Of a DNA stretch of 64,000 bases, positions 1-12,051 are shown in pieces. The position numbers were made by a program, and so were the translations under genes. Source of the DNA: Capitella teleta (taxonomy: Eukaryota > Annelida > Polychaeta > Capitellidae); the NCBI GenBank assembly GCA_000328365.1, contig KB304756.1:61805-125804 (forward strand), read 5' to 3'. The notes under the pieces are model-generated. The model saw only the letters and a program-made list of their open reading frames with translations, did no database searches and had not been told where the DNA came from. Numbering within the stretch: position 1 is the first letter of the stretch; every line of letters begins with the position of its first letter.

Positions 1-194
1 GTATTGTAAATTCTAAGTTTTTGTAGAGAGAACAAAACAAGTGAATTGAAGAGACGAATACAGGTAAACGCTCACATATTTATGTTTATTTCAGGTAATA
101 ATAATTACTACTAAATGCAAGTACTAAGAGATACAAACAGTCACAGGAAGAGAGTTTCATGCACCAAAGTCTGCATGATCCAAGAACAGTCCAT
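1..194 (-). other. MSL3 3' untranslated region and window edge
   Basis: AT-rich sequence downstream of the MSL3 stop. A minus-strand AATAAA at 85-90 is about 105 bp past the stop and is a plausible cleavage signal. No other gene is seen before the window edge. Confidence 0.5.
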
Positions 195-2932
195 TCAGCG
201 ATGTCGAGGGGCCGAAGGTTTCGACAATTCATGGGAGGCATCATCGTAAGCAGAGGTTGGAAAAAACTCAGAACATCGATTGGAGAGGTAGCTATTATGG
301 TAAAACGGAGAATGTCCTTTACTTATATTCCAGTTAAAATGAAAGATACTCACTCCAAGAAAAGTTGCAGGTGTTTTGTGAGGTTTTCTTGTTTAGATGA
401 AGGAATTCGCATGTCTGCCAACAATCCTGGCAATTTAACTGCAAAATTGAAAGCAAAATTAATTAATTTCACCGGTTAATTAGATGTTTGTGGATGTTTG
501 CTCACCAAAGAGCCGCAGCAAGTGTTGGGGACCATAAACAGTGGATGGCATGAATGTGGTTGATTTTAGATCTTTGGGCAGCAGATTCCACGAGAATATT
601 TCATCCACAGCTGCCTCTTTCTCTCCAAGGGGAGCGGAAGGAGGCATTTCAACTGAAGCAGTGGGAACAGGGTCCTCGCCTGATCGCTCTGAGATATTTC
701 TCTGACGGGCCGAGCGTAAGGAATCTCGTCGCAATCGTGGCGACAGAGGAGGGGGGCTGTCGTTGCCGCGTAGCCGCATGGATCTGCGTGAGCCGATGCT
801 TTCTTCATCATCATTCTCTGCCTTTCTTTTTGCTGAAGGTTCTGGTGAGAAGGGTCGAGGGCTGTGGTGAGATCGTAAACATGGCGACTGCAAAGGCTTG
901 TCTTCGTCTCTGAGAAGTATCGATAATTATTCAGAGAATTCTAAAAGTTTGATTAGCCTACAATGGTTCCTCCTTGATGGACATTGGGTGAGATTTGTGG
1001 CTGAGGCGTTCATACTGCGAGCGTTCTGGGTGGTACAGAAGAATGTTTGGCAAAGCAAAGTCAAAGAACACGCGTAGACCGTCCACTACTTCTTTGCACA
1101 GAGCAATGCTAAAAGAAAAGCACAAGTAGAACTGCATCCTCTTGCATGCTGCTTAAGAGCAACTGTAATGAAGTGTTGACTCACTTGCGTTCAGGGGTGT
1201 TAACAGGGTGGGCTCTTTGTTTTTCAGCTGTAGCACACAGTGTATTGACAGCAAAGTTCTTGACATATCCTTCCAGCAAAGTGATGATATTCAAATCAGC
1301 CGGCAAACGAACCAACTACAAGTTTGAAATCACAGGTTACAAACAGAAGTCGGCAGAAATTGACGCTTCACCTTGGATTTCACTTTGATGCATACGCAGT
1401 CATCCTCCAGTTTCTTTATCAGGTTTTCTGGAATATCGAACTCAAACGAAGGGGGCTCAGAATCCTGGAAATAAAAAATAAATAAATAAGAGAACTAAAC
1501 ATTTATTACATACATATATCTTGGATATGATAATTCCTTTCTACTTGCTCATTGGCTTAGATGATTGTGTGAGACCCATACCTCAAAATAATGACATTAG
1601 TTAGTGTTTATTGACCAGGAGGTTGGACCAAAATAGACGTTTCTACAAAATGAAACCATAAATCCAAATAACTAGGTAATTTACTCAAGACTGCACACAA
1701 CTTTGTATTTGCAGGATCAAAGAAGTGAGAGTCATCTAAACCTCATCAAGATCAAACCAAAATTAAAAATGAAGATTCCTTACACTAAGAAGATCTTCTG
1801 CTCTGTTTAATTCGTTCTCTTTGTCCTCCAAATCCTTAAAAATAACAATTATAATCCTTAATTTATCAAAACAAAGTTCCCACCTCCAAATCTTCATCCT
1901 GCTCTCCATCTAAATTAACTCCGTTTGATGCCAATTGAACTTCGTCATCAACTGCTTCCCAATTTCCATTCTGAAATAAAATTAAAATTCATAAAAAGCA
2001 CACTTAGATTCAACCTTTACTCAAAAACTTAATCAAAGAAGTTTCTATCGAGGAGAGCTATCAAATGAAACTAACGGGATGCTTGTCCTCATTCTCATCT
2101 GATGCACCCTCCTCATCTGATGGGTCCTCCTCATCCGTCTCCTCTCCTCCTCCTCCTGCTTGCTCCTCCTCCTCTTCCTCAGGTTCAGAATCAGAAGACT
2201 CACTATCAAATTTCAACTTCCGACCAAAGTGTTCTCTGAGGACATTGTCAATCTTCCTTAGACGAGCTTTGTTGGATTTGCTGAGGGAGAAAATAGTTTG
2301 AGTTGAAGTTTTGTTCATAAATTAACTCACAATTGTCGAGCGATGTGGGCCAATCGCTGCATCAACTGACAATTATCGTTATTTTTCTTCACAATGAAAG
2401 TTGCAGAAACAACGCGATCCCAACTGCAAAGACATCACAGAATCCAGCTTCAAGAGCTATAGGGTGTTGACCTCTGACCTACTGTTCCACCCTTGGAAGT
2501 GAATGGAATAGTCTGGCTTACGGTGACCGTGGTGATCTTTGCGCACACTCTGCTCAAGAATCTGAAAAAGAGTTTTATGATATTCATGATATTGATGGTG
2601 GATAATGGATTAATGATAATGATTAATTGAATCAGCTTGACTTCGAGCCTATGATCCCTGTGCCTGGGATTAATTATAAATTCATAACTTCCACAAGCAC
2701 CACGAAAAATAATATATTGGTCATAAGGCACTGCAGTAATGTCATATTGGCAATGACGTCATGACTCTTTCGCTGTCACTGTGACTGTGACTATCACTAT
2801 CATGACTTGAATGATCACCATGAAAATTCAAACCTTTGCTTCGTAAAGTACCCTTGCTTTCGTCAAATCCGGCTCGAAACACAGCACATGCTCTCCAGGC
2901 TCAAAGTCAAATTTCATCCCACGAAGAGACAT
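195..2932 (-). CDS. MSL3: Male-specific lethal 3 homologue (chromo-barrel + MRG protein), complete, 12 exons
   Basis: Exons, in coding order on the minus strand: 2834-2932, 2479-2561, 2331-2423, 2076-2280, 1884-1970, 1784-1834, 1372-1464, 1185-1315, 962-1108, 506-909, 354-438, 195-291. They total 1575 nt (524 aa) with phases closing throughout. Residues 1-91 form a chromo-barrel: [25 protein letters not shown], then HFQGWNSSWDR, keeping the aromatic cage residues Y, F, W, W. An acidic Ser/Glu linker follows. From about residue 206 comes the MRG domain ([42 protein letters not shown]). It is split by a Ser/Arg-rich insert, as in vertebrate MSL3 but not in MRG15. In animals MSL3 is the reader subunit of the MSL complex, which acetylates H4K16 through MOF. 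Start codon chosen by match to the MSL3 N-terminus. An AATAAA lies on the minus strand at 90-85. Confidence 0.95.
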
Positions 2933-3206
2933 GTCTCCAGGAGAATGCAAAGCGGTCTTCCAGGGAGAATTATTGATTATTCAAAACAAGAGAAATCTTA
3001 AATTGTTGTTGTTGAACCAGTGTCGATTTTCGACAACTTATGTCGCAAAATAAAATGTACATAGGAATACGAGTATTTAACAATACGCACAAAACTATGT
3101 TATAAACAAATCTCAAATATATCAAAAAAAAAAAATCATAAATGACATTATTATATATTCGATTTCTTGAGAATGGTGTCGCAAAATTTGTTTTCCGACG
3201 TCCAAG
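2933..3206. promoter_or_regulatory. Shared head-to-head promoter of MSL3 and CWF19L2
   Basis: Only 274 bp separate the two divergent start codons. The CWF19L2 start codon sits inside AAGATGGCGGC, which matches the YY1 consensus that often overlaps the initiator ATG of housekeeping genes. No TATA box is clear for either gene. Both products are nuclear housekeeping factors, so co-expression from a bidirectional promoter is a reasonable inference. Confidence 0.6.
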
Positions 3207-6200
3207 ATGGCGGCGCCCATTAGATTCGAAAGTTCCTGGCAAAAAGAGATACAACGTCAAGAATTACGAGATGCACGAGAAAAAGTTTTGGAAAAGGTGG
3301 AGCTTTGTTTGCATTATGTTTTGATTATCTGTTTATATTCATTTTGTGCGTATTATCGAAGATTACGTTTCGTAATCCACAGTATAACATATTATCGCTC
3401 ATTAGTAGCTCAGTCCGACACTCGATTTGACCTGCCTACTTGCGATTCTTGCCTGAGAAGGTCGATGTCCCGAGTTCAGGCCCGGTCAGCCCACTAGGCG
3501 TTCTGATTGTGGTTCGTTGTAATTCCTAAATAACTGTCATCAGCCGTATTCATGACGGTGATACCCATCACTCATCAGCATAACAAATTAACAATTATGA
3601 ATTAATGAATTATTATTGGATCTATCGTAAAAGGGGGAGGGGGGTTAATCCTTGTACCAGGTTTCTGCTCTGGCGCCCATGTAATGATACCATTAACTTA
3701 TTGCCTAAGGCGACATAGAAATGCAGTCTAACTGACTCAGTGACTGGGCTACTCCTTATCCTGTGAATTATTACCCATTTTGATTTTTGCTACACTGGGG
3801 TCATGAGTCAGAAGGCTATGCTTATTGCTTCCTTTTGAATTAGTGTTATGTTTCCTTCTTCTAGGCTAAGGCTCGTCATGACCGTGAGGAACAGAAGAAA
3901 GCCGAAGCTCATGCACGTGGGGACGATGTCTGGATGCTGCCCGCATTAAGTGAACGTTTGGAAGAAGACAAGAAAGTGTACGAGAAGAGTAAGAAGAAAA
4001 AGAAGAAGGAGAAGAAGAAGAAAAAGAAAAAAGAAAAGAAAGCCAAGAAGAAGAAAAAGAAGGAGAGTAGTAGCTCCTCCTCAGACTCAGAATCTGAAGA
4101 TGAAGACAAAGTGAAGACTGATGAAGCAGATGAACCAAAACTGGATGTTCAGGGCCCCAAACTTCAGGTATCGTGTCCATGCACTCCGATATCCCTTGCC
4201 TACATCATTATTCTAGCGTGATGATTGGATGACAGCCGCTCCAGATTTCTTTCCAAGTGTTTCAAGGCAAGATTTGAAAGACAGAGATCAGGGAGAAGAT
4301 AAACCTGAGCCGCGAAAAGAGGAATTGGTAAAGGATTCTTTTGCTTATTGTATGTTTTCTAAACCATCTAAATATATTTTTACCTCTTTCCTCTTAAATT
4401 TCACTCTCAGCCGGGCCAGAATTCTCGTGAGCTGAACCCTTATTGGAAAGATGGAGGCACGGGAATGCCGTCTGCTGTGCAGGAAGCGAAGAAACGTGAG
4501 ACCCCGGGGAAGCGAGTGATGGGGGACTGCGGTCTGGGCTGGTTGAAAAAAGCATACCAACGATGTATCACGCAAGCGGAAGAAAGAGGCTGCTCTGCAG
4601 ATGAAGTGGCGGCTGAACGATATGGGGTACGTCTTCCTTAACTGCGTCAGTATTTCTGGTTTTCACTCTTCTGTTGTTGATGCAGTCTATGCAAAACCTG
4701 AAGAATCTCATCGCTCAAACTGAGCTGAAATTGGAAAAGCAGAAAGAAGAGATACGAAGGGAACAGAAGGCAGACAGAGTTCAACGCCCTGATGAGAGAG
4801 TGCACAGAGTTCAACGTCCTGAGGAGAGGAGGCGAAGGAGTCGCAGCAGGGAGCGACCGAGATTCCAGCGACCGGATGAGAGTAGACCATGCAGGAGTCG
4901 TTCTCCCGTGGCTGACCGTCGTTCAAAGGAGGATGACCGAGTGCGATCAAGATTTATGCGTCCGGGAGAGGGATCAAATGAGAGATATAGGAGAGATGAT
5001 CGTACACCAGGATGGAAAAAGAAATCATATAGGGATGAGAGAGGGGATGAGAGGAAGGAAGAGGAGAATAGGGAAGAGAAAAGAGGGGGCAGGAAGGATG
5101 AGAGGAGGGATGAGAGAAAGGAAGAGGAGAATAGAGAAGAGAAAAGAGGGGCCAGGAAGGATGAGAGGAGGGATGAGAGGCGAAATGAGGGTAGGGAAGA
5201 AAGGAGAAGGGATGAGAGGAGAGACAGAAGTGACGAAGAGAGAGTAGAGAGGAGGGAGGAACCGCCATCCACATGGAAGCAGAAATCTTTCAGTTCAGGA
5301 TCCAATTTACAATGCATCAGCGACCGAATTAAGGACAAGAAAGAAGATAAGAGAACAGAAGAGAAACGAGAGCAGAAAAGGAAAGAGAAATCTCCTTCAT
5401 CCGAAAGTATGTCTTGCTTCATATCTCACCCATACTCATCTCTTAATTTCCCAAGGTTCTTCATCAAGTGAGTCAGAGGTGGAGGAATCCTCCTCCTCTG
5501 AGGAGGAGGAAGAAGTGGAAGAAATTGTCTCAGAACAGATGACAGAAAAGGAAATGAATGATTTGGGAGCAAAGATTATCAAAGCTGAACTGATGGGAGA
5601 TGAGGTATAGAGGCTTCTCTGAGTGTGTTTAGAACAAAAGATTGATTACTTTTCACTTTCAGGAATTGTGTAAATCATTGAAAGAAAAAATGGAACTAGG
5701 TCGCCAGGCAAAGACTGTCACTCGGAGAATAGTGAAGAAGCCCAAGAAAGAGAAACAAGGAGATAATGTGGTTGTATTGACACGAACAGACAAACATGGC
5801 ATCAGTCGACCGTTACCTGAGCGGTCTCACCCCAGGGAGCCAACGAGAGGAAGGAGGAAACGAGAAAAAGTAACGTCTTGGGATTTTTTTTTTTTTTTGC
5901 TGTGTGACTTTCTGCTTCCTCCTCTGCAGGTTAAGACTCACGATGATGGAGGCGTAAGAGAGAGGTACTTCCAAGATGACGACAAACACGATCTGAAGAC
6001 CCTGGTCTGGCTTTTGTATTTATTTGATTTCCTCATTTCATTATTCGATATTTCAGGTTGCGAGAGAACGAATGGGAACTGCTGAAGATTCTGATTTACA
6101 ATTTGCAAAGTTAGCTGGCAGGGTTTGTGATTTTTCTTTGCATTTCCATCTGTTTAGGATAATTGTAAATTTCTACAGGTGAAAGAGCATTTGGATGATG

Positions 6201-7553
6201 ATGAGTATAATGTGGATGATGCACTCATACAGAAAGCGTCCAAGAAGCAAAGTGAATCCAGAATGGAAGACAGGGATCGACATATGGCCATTATGGGTGC
6301 GTTACTCATTGCTTAATTCTCGGAACATTTCCTGATTTTATTTCCCTTCTTTTAGAACACAAGACTATGTCAAAAGCTTTGTCAAAATGCCAGCATTGTT
6401 TTGAGAATATTCCCAAACATCTTATCATTGCTATCGGAATGAAGGTTTGTTGAAATAAAGACGTAACATAAACCAGAAGGATTTTACACATAAATAACCC
6501 GTTTTACTACTTGGTGGGAATTTATGATTGATTGAACTTTGATGAATTGGAGTATCAGTAATGACTGCACGCGCGTGTTTGCAGGTCTACTTATGCCTCC
6601 CCCCACACCGCTCGCTAACGGACGGCCACTGCCTCATCGTCCCCATGCAGCATGTGGCTCAGGCGACAGTTTTAGACGAAGACGTCTGGCAAGAAATTCA
6701 GGTTAATGACACTACGACCTACTTAAATGCGAATATTCACGAATTTCGCAGATCTTCCGAAAGGGTTTAACTGCCATGTTTGGAAGTGATGATGAGGATT
6801 GTGTTTTCATGGAAACTTGCATGAGGCTGAACAAGTTTCCTCACATGGTCATCGAGTGCATTCCTCTGCCTAGAGAACTGGGCGACATGGCGCCAATATA
6901 CTTCAAGGCAAATCAACTTATGAATCAGAATTTTCAATGTGCTTATTTCTTGTTGTGTTTACAGAAAGCGCTGCTTGAGTGCGAAAAAGAATGGTCGCAA
7001 AATAAAAAGGTGGTTGATCTCAGTCAGAAGAATATCCGGAAAGCGGTGAATTATATTTCCATCATTTTTAATTTATTATTAATTTTTTTATTATATATCC
7101 TGGTTGATTTTAGGTGCCAAAAGGCTTCCCTTATTTCAGTGTTGATTTTGGATTACAAGGCGGCTTTGCTCACGTGATTGAAGAGGAAAATGAATTTCCT
7201 TACTACTTTGGTCGGGTGAGTATTTGATATTACCGGGGTTTCAGTACATCAAAGGCTACTTGTGTGTTTCATACATTTTTCAGGAAATTGTGGGCGGTAT
7301 GCTTGATAAAGAACCCTCGTATTGGAGGAAACCGCATCGTGAAAACTTTGAGCAGCAACGGAGCAAAGTTTTATGTTTTGCTGAAATGTGGAAACCGTAC
7401 GATTGGACAAAAAGACTCGGAGGGGGGGAAAAAGAAAGTGAGAAAAAAGAGGAGAGTGAGACAAAGGAAGAGGAGGAGGAAAGCAGAAAGAAACATGAAA
7501 ATATGGAGGAGAATGATGAGGAGAAAATGGATGCATCAAGTGATTCTGATTGA
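3207..7553 (+). CDS. CWF19L2: CWF19-like protein 2 (spliceosome/intron-lariat factor), complete, 16 exons
   Basis: Exons: 3207-3296, 3865-4167, 4217-4327, 4411-4626, 4686-5406, 5456-5604, 5663-5869, 5930-6004, 6057-6122, 6179-6296, 6356-6444, 6585-6701, 6752-6907, 6965-7045, 7114-7215, 7284-7553. They sum to 2871 nt (956 aa). N-terminal landmarks match human CWF19L2: [28 protein letters not shown]. The middle is an extreme Lys, then Arg/Glu low-complexity region. From about residue 690 come the CwfJ C-terminal domains 1 and 2: [73 protein letters not shown] and [13 protein letters not shown]. The family (yeast Drn1/Cwf19) associates with late spliceosomes and promotes lariat debranching in the nucleus. 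An acidic C-terminal tail extends past the usual end. An AATAAA at 7562 follows the stop closely. Confidence 0.95.
3402..3680 (+). repeat. tRNA-derived SINE-like repeat in CWF19L2 intron 1
   Basis: TAGTAGCTCAGTC resembles a tRNA A box. About 50 bp later, GTCCCGAGTTCAGG resembles a degenerate B box. A diverged relative at 13911-14120 shares the pattern GCCTGRGAAGGT, CCGAGTT and GCCCAC. The 3' part is AT-rich and ends near a GCTCTGGCGCC motif, which has a counterpart TCTCTGGCAC in the other copy. Boundaries are approximate and no target duplication was identified. Confidence 0.45.
5046..5171 (+). repeat. Two tandem 63 bp units inside CWF19L2 exon 5
   Basis: Units at 5046-5108 and 5109-5171 are nearly identical and in frame. 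Each encodes a 21-residue Asp/Glu/Arg/Lys block of the type [15 protein letters not shown] partial third unit begins at 5172. The copies differ by only a few bases, so this is a recent in-frame duplication within a disordered region. Confidence 0.85.
6908..6964 (+). other. 57 bp GC-AG intron of CWF19L2 that is open in frame
   Basis: The exon before ends TACTTCAAG and the next bases are GCAAAT, not GT. The intron ends TGTGTTTACAG after a pyrimidine-rich run. Removing it joins IYFK to [10 protein letters not shown], as in human CWF19L2 (IYFKKAIMESDEEW). Left in, it adds 19 codons with no stop, so retention would not break the protein. Confidence 0.75.
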
Positions 7554-8170
7554 TTTTATTAAATAAAAATACCTTATACATGTATTCACAAGTTTATATT
7601 GGTTTATGTATAATCTTTTATACTTGAAGATATCACTTACGGCAATGTACATGGTGATTATAAAATACAATGTATATGATTTATTGTGTTGATAATACAG
7701 TTTTGATTAACTAAATCAGAGGCCAAAATGTCAATGGGCAGTACATGTACATCTCACTAGATTGAATGTGGATGGGAAACATATCCAGATGGAATGTCAT
7801 TGTCTCATGATCGCATCAGCGCATTGCTTAGAAAAGTCATGGAGGCCAACAAGCAGTGGCTTATAACAGACTAAAGAAATGTTCTTCCATTGATCTCGAA
7901 TTTGAATGCTATTGATTACAACGCATTAGCGCCAAACAAGTGAGCTAACGAGCACTTGTGGTTTCGACTTGTTCTTCTTTTCTTTTGAGCGCTCGCATTC
8001 CAGGCCACGCTACAAAGTATAATCAGCTGCAACACAAGAAATAATTTCAAGATGAGATATGCATGCAAATCTTAACTAAATAATCATACATTGTAACAAC
8101 ACGTGACTTTGAGTTACGGAACATCGTGTGGTTAATACCGTCGTCTTCGCCTTGCTCACAATCTTAAACG
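7554..8170. other. Convergent intergenic region, CWF19L2 to ankyrin gene
   Basis: It holds the CWF19L2 polyadenylation signal at 7562 and a minus-strand AATAAA near 7680 that could serve the ankyrin gene. Otherwise it is AT-rich with no supported gene. Confidence 0.5.
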
Positions 8171-11100
8171 TCAAAGATCAGTATTGGCGCCATTCTCAAG
8201 CAGAAATTCATAAATATTTTTGTAATCTTTCTTGAGTGAAATTCTGAGAGCGGTTTCACCATCGTTCGCCACAACATCTAAGTTTGCTTTGCTTCTAACC
8301 AGAACTTTAACGACACTCCAATGATTCAACCGGGTTGCGAGCATCAACGAGCTCTCCCCATTGGACGTGACCGCATTCAGGTCAGCTTTGCTCTCAGCCA
8401 ATATGGCCGCCACCTCCGCGTGTCCCTCGGACGAAGCATAGTGCAGAGCACTCCAGTTTTCACCACCAAGTGAATCAATTGGCACGAGGGATCTCGTTAA
8501 CAGTTCTCGTACTATTCCCGTATGGTTATTTTTCGCGGCTGCATGAAGGCTATTGTTGCAATCGGCGTCTGTCAAAGTGGCGTCTGCTCCGGCGTCCATG
8601 AGTATAATGGCGACATCATAGTGTCCGTATGTGCAAGCCATTCTAAGAGGGCTGTAACCTATGTTGTTAACGGAGTCCATAAAAGCACCGTACTCAAGGA
8701 GCACTCCAATGATAGGAGCCTGCCCCCATCTCGCAGCTGTGTGCAACGGAGTGTCGTCAATGCGACTTGATAGATTGACTTCCGCTCCAGTGTTGAGGAG
8801 AACGCGTACTGTTGCCAGATGACCGCCCTCGCAAGCAGCGTGCAGTGCCGTCCAACCCGCGTCTGTTTGAGCATCACACTTTGATCCCTGATTTACCAGA
8901 AACTGTACAATTGCTGTGTGACCCGCGTAAGCTGCGACGTAAATAGGAAGAGTGTTGCCCTCGGCTGCAGCGTTGACGTTTGCACCACACTCAACCAGCA
9001 GCTCAACGATCTCAAAGAAGCCGCATTGACAAGCAGCATGCAGCGGAGTCCATCCAAGATCCTCACAAGCTTCAATGTCAACTTCGTACTTCATCAATAA
9101 TTCAACCACCTGCAAAAAAAGGAAAGAACGTACGAGACCATTTGTAAGAATTCATCAAAGCAACATTTACCGACCATTTTGTACCCTTTCTGAGCCGCTA
9201 AGAACACGGGTGAGTATCCATGGAAGGACTGTACGTCCATTTTGCATCCTGCCAACTTGAGGAGGATAAGGCATTCACGCGCCCCATGATTTGCCGCATA
9301 GTGGACAGGACGTTGTCCAGTTTTGTCTTGAAGTTCCAACAGAGTTTGGTGGTTAACCAGAACCTGCATAATTCGGTCATGATTTCCAACGCATGCCAAG
9401 TGTGCGCACGTGCATCCATCAACATCTTGGAGGTTCACGTCAGCCCCAGCGCTGATGAGGACAGACGCGATGTCACGGCGGTCATATCTTGCTGCTGCAA
9501 AGAGTGCAGTCTGCTTGCGCTCGGTCAATAAGTCGAGTTTGGCTCCTGCATCAATCAACATCGGTACAATATTGACACAATTCTGGAGAGCAGCATGGTA
9601 CAAAGCAGCCTCTCCAGCCCGGTTCTGGTGGTTCACATCACCTCCGTGTTGGATTAGAATTTTTGCCACTGTGATGCGGCCCCGCTGACAAGCAGCGATG
9701 AGAGGTGACCATCCATCTTTGGTTGTCATGTCAACTTCAGCAGCAGCGTTTAAGAGACTCTCTACAACTTTTATGTGTCCATTCTGTGAAGCCAGATAAA
9801 GGGCAGTTGCCCCTTGCCTGGTCTGGAAGTTTATGTAAGCATTTGCTTTGATGAGCTTTTCTACAACTTTCAAATGACCATTGGCGGCTGCAATGTGTAA
9901 TGGTGCCCATCCAGATCTCTGTCTTGTGGTGATTGTATCCATTTTATGTGCAAAGATTTCGACCATTCCATGGTGACCATTCTGTGCAGCTACATACATT
10001 GGAGTGGCCCCATTATCATTCTGCACCGACAAGTTCACTCTGTTTTTGGCCATTGCATGTTCCATCAACAGCAGAGCGATGTCTTTCTGGCCTTCTGCTG
10101 CTGCTAAATGCAAGCATGTCCATCCAGACGGGCCTTTGGCATTGACGTCTGCTCTGCTGGTTACCAGGAGTTCTATCATAGCTTCGTTTCTGGCTTTGAC
10201 AGCAATATGTAGGGCTGTCCATCCCAGCCTGTTGCGGTAGTCAAGATTTGTACGAGTCTCAACCAAATATCTGACCAGTTCCTCGTGGCCTTGCTTGACT
10301 GCCACATGCAAAGCTAGCCAGCCATGGCCATCTGCCCAATGGACTGGAACGCCTGCATTGACAAATATGCTGAGGCTGTCAATGTATCCGAAGTCAGCTG
10401 CGGATGTAACAGCAGACCAACCTTCTGGACCAGGCATGGTGCAGATCTGAAAGAGTTAAAACCGTCAATCAATTTTATAGCCTGTTATATTATCGTTTAA
10501 AACTCCTGTGAAAAATGAGTATATTCATAAGTTGAATGCACATGGCATATGATTGATCAAGGTCTGATGGGTATATCCAATGAAACAGGTACATGTAAAA
10601 AGGTGCAAGTATACGTGTCTATGCATATTATTTCGTCGTCATGTAATACTTAGACCTGCTAAATGTAAATCTTCAAATGAATCCCGATATGCTACAAAAC
10701 ATACAATATTAATTAGGTGCATATGCAGGTATTTAGTCAGTCGCATGTTAAATTATTCAATGCTTATAAACAGTACGTATATATATATATATATATCACT
10801 CTATAATTATGATTGTACATATATGGCTGAGAGAAAGCTGGAAACTTATTGGCCTAAAACGAGAAGCGTTGGAATTGAAACTAGGAACTTGAAACTTTCT
10901 TTGAGTGACTCTCAAATATGCGCATGCATTACATGTATAATCTTAAGAATATCTTAGCTTTCTGGTTTCACCATATCATTAACACTTGTTAATTGTATCA
11001 TGTAGCGTAGGTATTGACGTAGTCGCATTCATGATAATCATCTTAGTACATAAAACGGACATGCATATTGAAATACTCACCATTATTATTTGGTTGGCAT

Positions 11101-11260
11101 AACGATTCGTGTAGCGTTTGATCTTCTTGGTGTCATTGAGACGCACAGCTTCCAGCATCTTGAAGCAAGCTTGAGAGATTTCACTTTCATCGAGATTTTT
11201 TGCCAGGACCTTCATCTTTTCCTTTTCCATATCTCCCTCCAAACCTAATTGTTTCTTCAT
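8171..11260 (-). CDS. Ankyrin-repeat-only protein, 22 repeats, complete, 3 exons
   Basis: Exons on the minus strand: 11081-11260, 9175-10446, 8171-9109, totalling 2391 nt (796 aa). The first 60 residues are charged and helical (MEKEKMKVLAKNLDESEIS). The remainder is about 22 consecutive 33-residue ankyrin repeats of the GWTALHxAxxxGHxxxVxxLLxxGAxVN type, ending with the last repeat at the stop codon. No membrane segment, kinase, SOCS box or death domain is seen. The second donor is GTCGGT; using it joins AAQKGYKM to VVELLMKY and restores a canonical repeat, whereas the nearby GTAAAT donor would run into a stop. Ankyrin arrays bind proteins and this one is probably a cytosolic scaffold, but no partner can be named. 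The closest relation by layout is the ANKRD50/ANKRD28 type. The first intron (10447-11080) is by far the longest. Confidence 0.9.
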
Positions 11261-12051
11261 ATTTCACAAGTTGATTCTTCTCAGATCACCATTAGTATTG
11301 GTGTACAACAAAGTCGATTGACTCTCAGACTGCCTTTGGGCTGTTTCACATTACTATAGAAGCATTTGAAGACTATCAACCAATATTGACATTTATTTGG
11401 CAGCGAGATATATTTTTCCGTTCCTTTTCTCTTGCCTGAACAAACACTATAACTACAGTGATAAATATTCCAGTATTGATTTCTCTCTGAGAATCAAATA
11501 GAAGTTGACACTGTTTGCCCGAAGTGATTAGCATTTCTTTCTCAACTGCGATCGATCATGTTTCGAAGTTTCCTCTCACTCTTATATAGATGTCATGGAT
11601 GTGCATGAATACAGATGGGCGCATGGTTGTTAGCTGTTATTGTAAGATAAATAACAGCTAGACAAACATTTACAAGAAATCTATAATGTTGTACGTGATG
11701 TGATAAAATACTATTCGTTATTTTGTTACTACATATTTATTGCATTATACATTGCAATGTAATGTGGTGCTGTGGGTTTTTAGTCAAGCTAAGGGTAGGA
11801 ATCGATCGAAGATAACAAGAAAGAGACGCTGGGCAAAAGAATTTGAATGTCTCGCTAACTGTTAACACAATTCTAACTCAAAACATGTACACTCGATCGC
11901 AAACGATGAGCGAGGGATGTGTTAATTGGTAACAGTCAGGACAGAGCGTGGGTCGGGTGCTTTGTGGACACTCAATTAACGGGTTTCATATCACCAAGAC
12001 GTTGGCGTAGCTCTCTAATCTTAACCAGCGTCGGTTCCTGATCCTCCTTAA
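11261..12051. other. Intergenic sequence upstream of the ankyrin gene
   Basis: AT-rich, with no coding potential that I trust. It should contain the promoter of the ankyrin gene, but no clear core motif is visible. Confidence 0.4.

Noticed and set aside
2065-2301. Plus-strand Ser-rich ORF
   Set aside because: Antisense of the acidic MSL3 exon 2076-2280.
3402-3480. Functional tRNA gene
   Set aside because: The A and B boxes are degenerate and no cloverleaf can be folded; better explained as a tRNA-derived SINE.
4811-5422. 203-codon minus-strand ORF (Ser/Leu-rich)
   Set aside because: It is the mirror of the Arg/Glu/Lys low-complexity part of CWF19L2 exon 5; purine-rich coding DNA gives long antisense frames.
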